Positions 1-7,791 are shown, numbered from the stretch's first letter. The stretch: 38,060 bases of DNA from CAZIOQ01 sp964540975 (GCA_964540975.1 CAZIOQ010000055.1:1-38060); one strand, 5' to 3'. The notes: generated by a model from the letters alone, not told the origin. A program made the numbers and translations.

Positions 1-42
1 GATGTAAACTGGCTTGATGATCCAGGATCGTTGAGGAGGTGA
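1..42 (+). CDS. C-terminal end of a gene cut by the window edge (tentative)
   Basis: Frame 1 is open from the first base and stops at 40-42, ending in DVNWLDDPGSLRR. Thirteen residues are too few to identify, and the frame could be open by chance. An AGGAGGTGATC stretch, fully complementary to the 16S rRNA 3' end, overlaps the stop (33-43), but no sensible start codon follows at normal distance. Confidence 0.2.
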   Translation, partial: DVNWLDDPGSLRR

Positions 43-71
43 TCTGAGGATTCGTCAGTCAAGAAATTAAA

Positions 72-106
72 TGATAAAATAAATTTAATCACAAAATAAT
101 TTTGTG
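72..106 (+). promoter_or_regulatory. Extended -10 promoter followed by a 17-bp palindrome
   Basis: An extended -10 (TG-A-TAAAAT, 72-80) is followed by a perfect 8+1+8 palindrome, CACAAAATAATTTTGTG (90-106), just past the expected start of transcription. It lies 14 bases before the next ATG. Its position suits a repressor operator or a 5' hairpin. An AGGA (107-110) is a weak ribosome site for the gene at 121. No convincing -35 box is seen, as is common with extended -10 promoters. Confidence 0.5.
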
Positions 107-120
107 AGGATATTTGGAAA

Positions 121-741
121 ATGCTTTTAAAAGAAAGAGAAAGGTTATCAGAAACTTTGTTAGGCAAGCAGGCAAAAGAGGCATTCAAATTCTTTGTTGA
201 AGAAAATGAAAAAATTAGTTGGGTTAATTTGGTTATTTACCAATCCTTACCCTTAGATCCTCAAGAGATCCAGCAAAAGCCAATTTGGGAAACAGGAGAT
301 CTTCTGCCAGTTTATTTAAAACGAAAAGAAATCTTAGCCGGCGAGATGCTGGAAAATCTAATTACTAAACTTCCTGCCGATAAAGCCGTGGGAATGAAAT
401 CAACAGTCTCTTTGGGGAAAAAACAGATGCGAGCCTATATTCCGATGATAGCTTTTCAAGGCCCTCAAACCGCTGATTTTCTTTGCCAAATCAAAGCTGA
501 TTTAAAAACAATCGGCCAGCAAAAAGGAGTTATTCTTCGAGTTGAAGGGTTTTTTCATTATTTTGGTTTTGAGCTTTTAAGAACCAGGCGTTCCTGGGAG
601 AAATTTTTGGGCAATTGTTGTCTTTTAGATTCAGTTGACCGTCATTATCTTGGGCATCAGTTAGTCACTGGTATGGGCATCTTAAGGATTTCTCCCTTTA
701 AGGATAAGCCCGATGAGCCAAGAGTGGTAGAATTACTTTAA
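121..741 (+). CDS. Primase-like (AEP-related) protein, divergent
   Basis: A 206-residue soluble protein with no signal or membrane segment. The C-terminal half has a string of blocks that I associate with a small primase-polymerase-like family: IPMIAF (about 115-120), GVILRVEGFFHYFGFELL (about 139-156), a WxxFLG block, then VDRHYLGHQLVTGMGILRIS. In relatives as I remember them the first block is IPM-D-F, so a likely metal-binding Asp is Ala here, while the His of the second block is kept. It may therefore be inactive as a nucleotidyltransferase. It is 11 bases upstream of the DUF763 gene on the same strand, so the two are probably one operon. The family call rests on remembered motifs only and is tentative. 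Confidence 0.4.
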   Translation: MLLKERERLSETLLGKQAKEAFKFFVEENEKISWVNLVIYQSLPLDPQEIQQKPIWETGDLLPVYLKRKEILAGEMLENLITKLPADKAVGMKSTVSLGKKQMRAYIPMIAFQGPQTADFLCQIKADLKTIGQQKGVILRVEGFFHYFGFELLRTRRSWEKFLGNCCLLDSVDRHYLGHQLVTGMGILRISPFKDKPDEPRVVELL

Positions 742-752
742 TTATCAAAATT

Positions 753-1889
753 ATGAGAACAGGAATTGCTGATTTTACTTTAGATTGGGGTCGATGCCCG
801 CCTTGGCTTTTTGAGCGGATGACAAGATTAGCCCGGGCGATTGGAATAGCGATTATTCAAGAGTTAGGCACTGAGGAATTTTTAAAAAGATTGGCAGATC
901 CGGTGTGGTTTCAGTCATTTGGTTGTGTTTTGGCTTTTGATTGGAATGCTTCTGGTTTAACCACTACTACTTTGGGTGCTTTAAAAGTTGCTTTTCGTGG
1001 TTTGGAAAAAGATTTAGGGGTTTTTGTTTGCGGTGGTAAAGGCAAAACTTCAAGAAAAACTCCCCAGGAAATTAAAAACTGGGGTTGGCGACTGGCTTTG
1101 GCTGAAGAAAAAATCAAAAGGTTTGAATATTCTTCCCGCGCCGCGGCCAAAGTTGACAGCAGCTTGATTCAAGATGGTTTTCAACTCTACCACCACAATT
1201 TTATCTTTAACAAAAAAGGACAATGGGTGGTGGTTCAGCAGGGAATGAATCTCCAAAAAGCAAGGGCGAGAAGATATCATTGGTTTGGCGATGAGCAAAA
1301 GGAATTGATTGAAGAACCACACACTGGGATTGCCTCGCAAATTTTTCTGACCAAAGTTTTGGATCTCACCTCTTCAAAAAGCAAAGAGAATAGGGCAGTG
1401 GCAACAAAATTAATTCAGTCATCAAAAACTTTGTTGAAAGATTTAAAAATTCTCAATAATCACCAACCTCGTTGGCAATTTAAAATTCTTTCTTTGCCTG
1501 GAATTGAATTTCATCATCATCCAGTTGAGCAGGAGTTTGTCAATTTTGAATCACCCCAATTCAAAAGAGCAATTAATCAAGCAATCATTGCCCAACCAAA
1601 CAATTTTGAAAAACTTTTGATGGTTAGGGGAGTGGGGCCGAAAACAATTAGGGCAATTAGCTTGGTGGCAGAAATTATTTATGGCGCCAAACCTTCTTAT
1701 GAAGATCCAGCCAGGTATACTTTTGCCCACGGTGGCAAAGATGGCACTCCTTATCCAATTGACAAAAAACTTTATGATCAGAGTTTAGCTGTGATTGAAA
1801 AGGCTCTTCGGCAAACTCGCGGTTTGACAATTAAAGAAAAATCGCAAACTTTATGGCGGCTTAAAAAATTTTTCCCTAATCAAGATTAA
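753..1889 (+). CDS. DUF763 family protein
   Basis: 378 residues, full length for DUF763, a family shared by archaea and some bacteria with no settled function. The diagnostic start is present: MRTGIADFTLDWGRCPPWL, then a QSFGCVLAFDWNASGLTTT block and the GGKGKTSRKTP block (about 94-104). Near the C terminus, LLMVRGVGPKTIRAISLVAE (about 288-308) is a helix-hairpin-helix, which suggests nucleic-acid binding. It follows the primase-like gene by 11 bases with no visible ribosome site, so co-transcription is likely. Its 3' end overlaps the opposing glyA gene by 14 bases. Identification is firm; the function is unknown, and a DNA/RNA repair or replication role is inferred from the HhH and the neighbour. 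Confidence 0.9.
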   Translation: MRTGIADFTLDWGRCPPWLFERMTRLARAIGIAIIQELGTEEFLKRLADPVWFQSFGCVLAFDWNASGLTTTTLGALKVAFRGLEKDLGVFVCGGKGKTSRKTPQEIKNWGWRLALAEEKIKRFEYSSRAAAKVDSSLIQDGFQLYHHNFIFNKKGQWVVVQQGMNLQKARARRYHWFGDEQKELIEEPHTGIASQIFLTKVLDLTSSKSKENRAVATKLIQSSKTLLKDLKILNNHQPRWQFKILSLPGIEFHHHPVEQEFVNFESPQFKRAINQAIIAQPNNFEKLLMVRGVGPKTIRAISLVAEIIYGAKPSYEDPARYTFAHGGKDGTPYPIDKKLYDQSLAVIEKALRQTRGLTIKEKSQTLWRLKKFFPNQD

Positions 1890-3114
1890 GAGGAAATTTT
1901 TGACAAAGTTTTTTTACTTCTTGGCGAACTTTTCTAATTGTTTTTGGCGAAGCAATCACATTTTTAATCAAATTACCAATTACTTTCATTTCTTTTTTTT
2001 TCATTCCTCTGGCGGTTATTGCTGGTGTGCCTAGGCGAATACCAGAAGGACGATAGGGAGGATTAGGGTCATTAGGAATTGTATTGGCGTTGACAACAAT
2101 GCCTGCTTTTTCTAAATTCTCAGCCGCGCTTTTGCCATCAATTCTAAAATTTCTTAAGTCAATTACCATTAAGTGATTGTCAGTGCCATTAGTTACCAGT
2201 TGAAAACCTTGTTTTTTTAATTCTTCAGCCAAAACTTGGGCATTGGTGAGTATTTGTTTGGCATATTTTTTAAAACTTGGTTGGCGAGCTTTTTTTAAAG
2301 CAATGGCAATACCGGCAATAGTAGAAAGATGTGGTCCGCCTTGCAGCCCGGGGAAAACCGCCCGATTAATTTTTTCCCCTAATTGATGATCTTTGCTTAA
2401 ACCTTTTTTGGTCACCAAAATTATTGCTCCTCTTGGTCCTCTTAGAGTTTTGTGGGTGGTGGTGGTAATAATCTCAGCCCAATTAACAGGCGAAGGATGG
2501 ACTCCGGCAGCAACCAAGCCAGCAATATGGCTAATATCAGCCAAAAGATAGGCTTTAACTTTTTGAGCAATTTTGGCAAACTTTTGCCAATCTAAAATTC
2601 TAGGAAAGGCAGTGGTGCCAACAACAATAATTTTTGGCTTTTGATTGAGGGCTAATTCTTCAATTGCTTGAAAATCAAACCAGTCAGCGGTTTTTCGCTT
2701 TAAATCAACCTCATATTGAATGCTTTGAAAATATTTTCCTGAAAAGGTGATTTTGGGCTGGCCATGGGTAAGATGTCCACCATGACTTAATTTTAAACCC
2801 ATTAGTTTATCGCCGGGATTTAAAAGAGCAAAATAAACAGCCATATTTGCCGGAGAGCCAGAATAGGGTTGAACATTGGCAAAAGGAACGGCAAAAAGTT
2901 TTTTCGCTTGATTAATCGCCTCGGTTTCGATTTGATCAACAAACTCCATTCCTTGGTAATATCTTTTCTGAGGATAACCTTCAGCGTATTTGTGCATCAG
3001 ACAAGAGCCAACAACCTTTCTTACCTCAGGATAGGTATAATTTTCCGAGGGAATCATCATTAAGGTTTCTTGCTGACGCTTTTTTTCTTTTGCCAAAAGA
3101 GAAAAAATTTTCAT
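1876..3114 (-). CDS. glyA: Serine hydroxymethyltransferase
   Basis: PLP enzyme converting serine and tetrahydrofolate to glycine and 5,10-methylene-THF, in the cytoplasm. 412 residues, near the usual length. Visible signatures: IPSENYTYPEV (21-31), KYAEGYPQKRYYQG (42-55), the YSGSPANMAV cofactor-phosphate region, LADISHIAGLVAAG (191-204) and the PLP-lysine motif TTTTHKTLRGPRGA with Lys222. It pairs metabolically with folD at 14.4 kb, which uses methylene-THF. The start is the ATG at 3114, about 18 bases from a predicted transcription start and without a Shine-Dalgarno. The 3' end overlaps the convergent DUF763 gene. Confidence 0.97.
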   Translation of the reverse strand: MKIFSLLAKEKKRQQETLMMIPSENYTYPEVRKVVGSCLMHKYAEGYPQKRYYQGMEFVDQIETEAINQAKKLFAVPFANVQPYSGSPANMAVYFALLNPGDKLMGLKLSHGGHLTHGQPKITFSGKYFQSIQYEVDLKRKTADWFDFQAIEELALNQKPKIIVVGTTAFPRILDWQKFAKIAQKVKAYLLADISHIAGLVAAGVHPSPVNWAEIITTTTHKTLRGPRGAIILVTKKGLSKDHQLGEKINRAVFPGLQGGPHLSTIAGIAIALKKARQPSFKKYAKQILTNAQVLAEELKKQGFQLVTNGTDNHLMVIDLRNFRIDGKSAAENLEKAGIVVNANTIPNDPNPPYRPSGIRLGTPAITARGMKKKEMKVIGNLIKNVIASPKTIRKVRQEVKKLCQKFPLNLD

Positions 3115-3138
3115 TTTGATCTAGGCAGCTTATAAACT

Positions 3139-3166
3139 ATTTTATATTAACACTGATAGCCATCAA
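3139..3166 (-). promoter_or_regulatory. glyA promoter
   Basis: On the minus strand, TTGATG (3166-3161), a 16-base spacer and TAAAAT (3144-3139) predict a transcription start near 3132. The leader would be about 18 bases and has no Shine-Dalgarno. Confidence 0.55.
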
Positions 3167-3204
3167 GCTCAAGGCCAAATGCCCGCTGGCCAAAAGGAGG
3201 AGTT

Positions 3205-3255
3205 GTGATAAAATCAGATGAAGTCTCTTGGCTGGAAGGGCATAAACAACGATGA
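3205..3255 (+). CDS. Short upstream ORF coupled to the next gene (tentative)
   Basis: A GTG-started 16-codon frame (VIKSDEVSWLEGHKQR) lies 4-5 bases after a strong Shine-Dalgarno, AAAAGGAGG (3192-3200). Its stop overlaps the start of the next gene as ATGA (3252-3255), the classic form for translational coupling. That next gene has no well placed ribosome site of its own. Against it: TGATAAAAT (3206-3214) inside the frame could be an extended -10 box, in which case the GGAGG would not be transcribed. Confidence 0.35.
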   Translation: MIKSDEVSWLEGHKQR

Positions 3256-4205
3256 TCAGTCCTGAAATCTTGAGTAATGAAGGCAGAAAAGAAGTTTCTC
3301 AAATAAGGGTGATTGAGGAGATTACCCGCAATGTCAAGGTGGTAGAAATTGATGGTAGAAGAAAATATCAGGTAATTTGGAGAGCAGGGACAGTGGGTCT
3401 AGAAGGAAAAGAATCTTTTAAAAAAGGAGAACCAGTGGTTTGTTATTTCGAGACAGCTCAGCAAGTTATTCACCAGCATGAGCGGGTTTTAGAGGGATAT
3501 TTAGGAACAGAGATTCCTTTGGCGGCCGGAAAAATTCTGGCTATTCCTGGCGAAACCCAAAAAATGGCCAGAATTTCCCAAGAACTTTCTTCTTTGGCTA
3601 GCCAATTTGTCATTCCTTTTACTTCTCAATCGTCAGCTCAACTAAAAGAGAGAGTGTTAAAAATAAAAGAAGAAATTGGCCGGGTGACTAATGAGTACAA
3701 ACAAAAAGCCCAATTTAAGTTGGGAGAAGTCTTTTTTTCTCAAGATGAGCGAAAAGCAAGCGAAGCAACGTTTTTGGCCAATTTGGCGATTTTAAAGAGA
3801 GCAGAGGAATGTTTGGACATAGTCGGTGGTACCAATTCAAGACTGCGGCGAGTAGTCAACAAAAAAGCTGAGTGGGAGGAAACAATCAGTCAAATATTTT
3901 ACGACGTAGCCCAAATCGTTAAAGATTTGGAAAGTGGAGTTTATGCTGGCCATCCCCGGAAGCGGGAACAGCTAGCTCGTCATATTTCTGGCCAAAGCGG
4001 GTGGTCTTTAGCCGGAAAGCTCAGCCAGATTTCTGGGCCTGAATATTGGCAAAGAATTCAGACGCGGGAGGTCCAGGGACTTTGGCGAGTAGGGGAACTT
4101 TTACGGGTAGGAAAAGACGAAGAAGCAAAAAGGGTTTTAATCACGGCAATTTTAAAACTGGAAAGAGTAGTTAAAGAAAAAGCTAAGCAGGAGCAAGATA
4201 GATAA
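3252..4205 (+). CDS. Uncharacterised soluble protein
   Basis: 317 residues, not recognised. There is no signal peptide or membrane segment. Residues 1-75 look like a small beta-rich domain, and the rest is mainly charged and helical, with likely coiled-coil stretches around 130-160 and at the C terminus (LERVVKEKAKQEQDR). The start ATG overlaps the stop of a short upstream frame. The nearest ribosome-site-like bases (GGAAGGG, 3234-3240) are too far away for a normal start, so translation may depend on coupling. The 3' end overlaps the opposing gene by 23 bases. I can propose no function. Confidence 0.75.
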   Translation: MISPEILSNEGRKEVSQIRVIEEITRNVKVVEIDGRRKYQVIWRAGTVGLEGKESFKKGEPVVCYFETAQQVIHQHERVLEGYLGTEIPLAAGKILAIPGETQKMARISQELSSLASQFVIPFTSQSSAQLKERVLKIKEEIGRVTNEYKQKAQFKLGEVFFSQDERKASEATFLANLAILKRAEECLDIVGGTNSRLRRVVNKKAEWEETISQIFYDVAQIVKDLESGVYAGHPRKREQLARHISGQSGWSLAGKLSQISGPEYWQRIQTREVQGLWRVGELLRVGKDEEAKRVLITAILKLERVVKEKAKQEQDR

Positions 4206-5418
4206 GACCAACAGCTAAATTGGGATTTTCTTGATTAAATTGGTTTACCTCTTGGGAAAAATCATGAACCGCACCGTAAACTAAAGCAAATTTTTGGCCA
4301 GGAGCAAAGGCAGGATGTTGACTAATTAAATCTATCGCCACTTTTTCTCTGTCATCCATTGCTTGTTTTTCAAAATTATTTTCTTCTTCAACAATCTCTT
4401 TTGTTAACAAAGAAACGGCCTTTTTGTCTTTAAATGAGTCGAGCTGATTTAGTTTTTTTTCATATTCGCTTAAGGCAACCGCTGCTTCTTGGTTTTCCTT
4501 TAAGGTTTCGGTGGGATAAATTTCAATTTTGCCGTCAATAAACATTCTGAAAGGAGCTTCTAAAACTGCCTCAGATTCTCTCCCTTGGTGAGAAGAGGCG
4601 AGGATTTCGATTGATTTGGCGATTTCGTAAGCACTGACAAAAACTTCTTGTTCTTCGGGCTTCACGATCAAAGGTTGGGTTTGGAAATCGTTTTCTAATT
4701 CTTTTATTTTGTTTAAAACAATATAATCCAAAATTGCTTGGCAAATTGGGCATTGATGTTCTTTAGCAATTCCTTCAACTTGAAAATAATGATCAACTAG
4801 TTGTTGCCAGGCAAGAGCATCAGGCTTAAGAGGATCAAACATTCTTTCTTTTATCTTTCTTAAGTAGACTAAGATTTCTTTGCTTTCTTCAGAAACACCT
4901 TCAACAAATATTGCCTCAAACTGGCCTTGTTCCAAAACCCGCTCGATATTTCTCTGGTTTTGGGCAATTTCTTCTGAACGAATAATAGCTAAAGAACCGG
5001 CTGCAGGATGGAATTGACCGATATGGACAATAAATCGTTTGTTTTTATTGTTGATTTGCATTACTGGCTCAAAACCACAAATTTTTGGTTCAAAACCAAG
5101 AATTTCTCGAAAAACTCCTGGTTTAACTTTTTCTGCTTCTCGGGCAAATCTTGTTGGCAAACGGGGAGTTTCCTCTTGTTCTGACAAAATTAGCGAACCA
5201 ACCAGAGTGCCAGCAACACCAAGTATTCCCAAGCCTTGTAAAAATTCTCTCCTGGTCATTTTCTTTTTTTGTTCTCTGGTCAAAGCAGTCTCAATTTTTC
5301 TAGTTGATTGGAGGACATCTGGTTGGCGAAGGTTTTCTTCAATTGCTGCCTGAAGTTCTTGAAGAAGACTGGGTTTGGCTTTAGCGATTTCTAGTTCTGG
5401 GCTTTCTTTGCTGTCCAC
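4183..5418 (-). CDS. Tat-signal protein with TraB/TIKI-like motifs
   Basis: 411 residues. After a 53-residue charged N-terminal extension comes a Tat-like signal, MTRREFLQGLGILGVAGTL (54-72; twin Arg 56-57), so the rest should lie outside the cytoplasm or be membrane-anchored. The outer part has spaced motifs like the TraB/TIKI/ChaN fold: HIGQFHP (132-138), FVEGV (171-175), DDREK, and VYGAVHDF near the C terminus. That superfamily includes metal-dependent proteases and haem-binding proteins; the link is inferred. A CPIC pair (223-226) may bind metal. The start is GTG at 5418, because an in-frame TAA lies just upstream; an internal ATG before the twin Arg (5259) is the alternative and would give a normal-length signal peptide. 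The 3' end overlaps the convergent gene by 23 bases. Confidence 0.6.
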   Translation of the reverse strand: MDSKESPELEIAKAKPSLLQELQAAIEENLRQPDVLQSTRKIETALTREQKKKMTRREFLQGLGILGVAGTLVGSLILSEQEETPRLPTRFAREAEKVKPGVFREILGFEPKICGFEPVMQINNKNKRFIVHIGQFHPAAGSLAIIRSEEIAQNQRNIERVLEQGQFEAIFVEGVSEESKEILVYLRKIKERMFDPLKPDALAWQQLVDHYFQVEGIAKEHQCPICQAILDYIVLNKIKELENDFQTQPLIVKPEEQEVFVSAYEIAKSIEILASSHQGRESEAVLEAPFRMFIDGKIEIYPTETLKENQEAAVALSEYEKKLNQLDSFKDKKAVSLLTKEIVEEENNFEKQAMDDREKVAIDLISQHPAFAPGQKFALVYGAVHDFSQEVNQFNQENPNLAVGLIYLAPA

Positions 5419-5424
5419 AAAAAT

Positions 5425-5453
5425 ATTTTAACCAAAAATTGTTTTTTTGTCTA
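5425..5453 (-). promoter_or_regulatory. Promoter giving a leaderless GTG start
   Basis: TAGACA (5453-5448), 17 bases, TAAAAT (5430-5425), then six bases to the GTG at 5418. Transcription should begin at or beside the start codon. Confidence 0.6.
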
Positions 5454-5542
5454 CTGGTAAGATTTTTGATTGATGGATTCTGAGAAAAATTTTTTTGACT
5501 CAAAGATGTTTTGGTTAAAAGTGATCAAAAATGAGAAAAATC

Positions 5543-5551
5543 TGATAAAAT
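5543..5551 (+). promoter_or_regulatory. Extended -10 promoter of tRNA-Pro
   Basis: TG-A-TAAAAT ends eight bases before tRNA position 1, leaving a 1-2 base 5' leader. The -35 region is weak. Confidence 0.45.
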
Positions 5552-5559
5552 AAGAAAAA

Positions 5560-5634
5560 CGGGGTGTAGTTCATCAGGAGAACGTTCGGTTCGGGACCGA
5601 AAGGTAAGAGGTGCGACTCCTCTCACCCCGACCA
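5560..5634 (+). tRNA. tRNA-Pro (CGG)
   Basis: A complete cloverleaf: acceptor CGGGGTG/CACCCCG, D stem GTTC/GAAC, anticodon stem TTCGG/CCGAA with loop TTCGGGA (anticodon CGG), T stem AGAGG/CCTCT, discriminator A and an encoded CCA. C1-G72 is the usual bacterial tRNA-Pro pair. Odd point: the T loop is TGCGACT, with G where T55 (pseudouridine) is almost universal. Confidence 0.95.
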
Positions 5635-5645
5635 ATCTAAATATT

Positions 5646-5671
5646 GGGCGAACGCTCTCGGAGCTTTGCCC
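5646..5671 (+). terminator. Hairpin after tRNA-Pro
   Basis: GGGC...GCCC encloses a GCTC-TCG-GAGC hairpin starting 12 bases after the tRNA. No T-tract follows, so intrinsic termination is uncertain; it could be a 3' processing structure. Confidence 0.35.
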
Positions 5672-5725
5672 ATCACCCAAACTAGCCACTGGTTTTTGTC
5701 AAAAATTCCTCCCCTTTCTTTGTTA

Positions 5726-6442
5726 TTAACATATTACCTTTATATTTATATTATCAAAAAGCTGAGCCAGATTACTTACATCCCAAATTTTTTCCAGGTG
5801 ATATTTTTTATAAACCCAATCAGCATAATGATAGTTCATCTTGTCCAAAATCACATAATCTACCTTGCCTTTTAATCTTTTTGCCAATTCCTCGGCCCCA
5901 GGCAGAATTGGGGCAATCATCAGGTAATTTCTAATCCCCTCTTGATGTAATTTCTCCAAAGCTTTAATTCTTTGTTCAATTGGTGGTGCTTTTGGCTCAA
6001 AAATTCTTCGAATCTGTTCGCTGGCGGTAGTAATTGTCAACCCAACCTCGATCTCTTTAAATTTTTTAAACAAATCCAAATCCCTCAAAACCAAAGGTGA
6101 TTTTGTCTGAATTACTACTGGCCAGTTGTTTGCCAAAAAAATTTCTAAGCATTTTCTGGTTAACTGGTATTTTTTCTCCAGCGGCTGATAAGGATCACAA
6201 ACCCCGCTTATCCAAACTTTGTCGTTTTTCTTTCTTTTGATTTCTTTTGTCAACAATTCGGCCGCATTAATCTTAATATCAACAAATTTTCCCCACTTTT
6301 CCTTATGACCGGTATATTTTTTCATAAAAACAGCAAAGCAATAAACACAGCCATGCTGACAACCGGTATAAGGATTAAGCGTCCAGGGGTAAACTTTTGA
6401 TTTAGAAAGAATATTTTTCGCCAAAATTTTCCTTATTACCAT
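5726..6442 (-). CDS. Radical SAM protein, SPL/Rv2578c-like
   Basis: 238 residues from the chosen ATG at 6442. The 4Fe-4S cluster motif is CQHGCVYC (CX3CX2C, about 30-37), in the context NPYTGCQHGCVYC, typical of the spore-photoproduct-lyase-related radical SAM group; VWISGVCDPYQPLE (about 76-89) and VVIQTKSPLVLRDLDL (about 109-124) follow as in that group. The family is often annotated as DNA-repair-like, but most members have no shown substrate. The frame stays open 40 codons further upstream (to 6562), but a TATAAT box (6455-6450) inside that extension, seven bases before the ATG, argues for the shorter protein. It is a single gene, convergent with tRNA-Pro. Confidence 0.8.
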   Translation of the reverse strand: MVIRKILAKNILSKSKVYPWTLNPYTGCQHGCVYCFAVFMKKYTGHKEKWGKFVDIKINAAELLTKEIKRKKNDKVWISGVCDPYQPLEKKYQLTRKCLEIFLANNWPVVIQTKSPLVLRDLDLFKKFKEIEVGLTITTASEQIRRIFEPKAPPIEQRIKALEKLHQEGIRNYLMIAPILPGAEELAKRLKGKVDYVILDKMNYHYADWVYKKYHLEKIWDVSNLAQLFDNINIKVIC

Positions 6443-6449
6443 CCTCTCA

Positions 6450-6455
6450 ATTATA
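6450..6455 (-). promoter_or_regulatory. -10 box that decides the radical SAM gene start
   Basis: TATAAT on the minus strand ends seven bases before the ATG at 6442. The -35 region is poor. It implies a transcript with almost no leader. Confidence 0.45.
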
Positions 6456-6562
6456 CTCCAAAGCAAATCCACAATTTCTCCTTCTATCACCTTTTTATTA
6501 GCTTGACTTTTTTTCCATTTTTCGCATATGCCCCAAACAAAGAATCCTTTTTCATTGTCCAA

Positions 6563-7022
6563 TATCTTCTATCAAAATATAGAGTACAATTTTCCAACGC
6601 CCGAAAACCAGTCCACACCTCTTTTGCTATTTAATGGCCAAATCATTGTTCCCTCAGGGAAAAACCAGACATCTTTTAATTTTTCTCCATCAAAAGGAAG
6701 TTGAAGTGGTGGCCTTTCTTTTTCTGACATTTTATTTTGCGCCTCAGAACCTCGCCCATCCTGGGGTGGGGATGGGTGAGGCTGGCATAATTAAATCAGG
6801 TAAAACGAAATGCATTATTTTAGAATTTGAAATTAAGCGAGATTTTGTTCGCATTATATCTTAAGTGGTCAGACAATTTTTGGACATCTTCCATGGGCAA
6901 AGATGGAGCAGGCAAGAAAAAGGTTGATACTGGTTTGTCAAGCTAAAATGACCCCGGATCGTAAAGCCCGCAAAGATTTCAGGGCAATCAAGGCTAGAAG
7001 AAAAGAGTCTTGCCCTCCCAAT
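6563..7022. other. Intergenic stretch with one strong hairpin
   Basis: No convincing gene. A 12-bp inverted repeat with one G-T pair, CCTCGCCCATCC / GGATGGGTGAGG (6750-6781, 8-base loop), stands out by its GC content; no T-run follows. A 76-codon frame (6634-6864) crosses it but has no ribosome site or recognisable content. Confidence 0.4.
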
Positions 7023-7043
7023 TTGCAATTTGGTAAACTCTGA
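6903..7043 (+). CDS. Possible small basic protein (46 aa)
   Basis: ATG to TGA frame rich in Lys/Arg (MEQARKRLILVCQAK, then MTPDRKARKDFRAIKARRK). No Shine-Dalgarno and no relative that I recognise. Its end overlaps the promoter of the next gene. It may be the tail of a decayed gene. Confidence 0.2.
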   Translation: MEQARKRLILVCQAKMTPDRKARKDFRAIKARRKESCPPNLQFGKL

Positions 7044-7051
7044 TCTATAAT
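7023..7051 (+). promoter_or_regulatory. Promoter giving a leaderless ATG start
   Basis: TTGCAA (7023-7028), 17 bases, a perfect TATAAT (7046-7051), then six bases to the ATG at 7058. The predicted transcription start is on the start codon. Confidence 0.7.
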
Positions 7052-7057
7052 CTGGTG

Positions 7058-7597
7058 ATGTTTGAAGAATTTTCTTTTCTAGAAAAGCAACCAGAATTGG
7101 AACAACGGCTCAAAAAATTCCAACCCAAGCAAAACGAAGGAGAAGATTACTTAAGAGGAGCGCCTTTAATTACCCTTGTTCTAATTACTAAAGACAAACT
7201 GCAACTTTCTCTTTCTGCCAAAGAAATCTTGAATATGGTTAAGAGCGTTGAAAAAATAGCAGCAAGAATCGAAGATGGATCTATTTTGACTGAGCTGAAA
7301 ACTCCTTGCGAATTAAGACCTCAAACTGAAGACCCTGTCATTTACCTTCAATACAAAGGAGAACAAATTCTTCCATTCACTCCAGTTAAAATTTTTTTGG
7401 GAAAAGTTATCAGTACCTATTATCCCGACATCCGTTTAAGAACCTGCCTTTTAGGAGAAATAGAAGAGTGGGGAAATTTTTTACCCAATACTCAAAAAAA
7501 TACCGAGGTCACTGATTTTTTTCCTTTCCCTGATCAACCATCTCTTATTCCGTTGCCAAAAAAATTTAGAACATCCCTTCCAGGAATAAGCCATTAA
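7058..7597 (+). CDS. Uncharacterised protein (179 aa)
   Basis: Not recognised. A soluble protein with no signal or membrane segment. Residues 35-120 look like a mixed alpha/beta domain (PLITLVLITKDKLQLSLSAK, then a helical KEILNMVKSVEKIAARI), and the C-terminal 40 residues are Pro-rich and probably disordered. The ATG at 7058 is chosen over the adjacent GTG at 7055 because it sits exactly where a transcript from the strong promoter upstream should begin. There is no Shine-Dalgarno. It appears to be a single-gene unit, followed by about 120 bases before the rtcB promoter. Confidence 0.7.
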   Translation: MFEEFSFLEKQPELEQRLKKFQPKQNEGEDYLRGAPLITLVLITKDKLQLSLSAKEILNMVKSVEKIAARIEDGSILTELKTPCELRPQTEDPVIYLQYKGEQILPFTPVKIFLGKVISTYYPDIRLRTCLLGEIEEWGNFLPNTQKNTEVTDFFPFPDQPSLIPLPKKFRTSLPGISH

Positions 7598-7715
7598 AGA
7601 GGTTATCTTTCCTTTAAAATGGAACAGTGCCCCAAAATTTCACATTGCTCCTGCCTTAAATACTCATTGGTGGATTCTACCCGGAGCGTAAAGTTGGGGG
7701 TGTTGGTTTTCTGCT

Positions 7716-7743
7716 TTGGCGGTTTTTTAGAATATGGTAAAAT
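7716..7743 (+). promoter_or_regulatory. Probable rtcB promoter
   Basis: TTGGCG (7716-7721), 16 bases, TAAAAT (7738-7743). Transcription would start near 7750, giving rtcB a leader of about 160 bases, long for this window. Confidence 0.45.
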
Positions 7744-7791
7744 GAACAGAGAGATAAAGTTGGCGTGGATTAAAATTTAAAATCAATCAAG

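Noticed and set aside
5726..6562. Longer 278-residue form of the radical SAM protein
   Set aside because: The extra N terminus is unlike the family and holds a TATAAT box seven bases before a better ATG.
6750..6781. Hairpin as an intrinsic terminator
   Set aside because: No T-tract on either side; kept as an unexplained structure.
6634..6864. 76-codon frame on the plus strand
   Set aside because: It crosses a strong GC-rich hairpin, has no ribosome site or leaderless promoter and no protein-like pattern.
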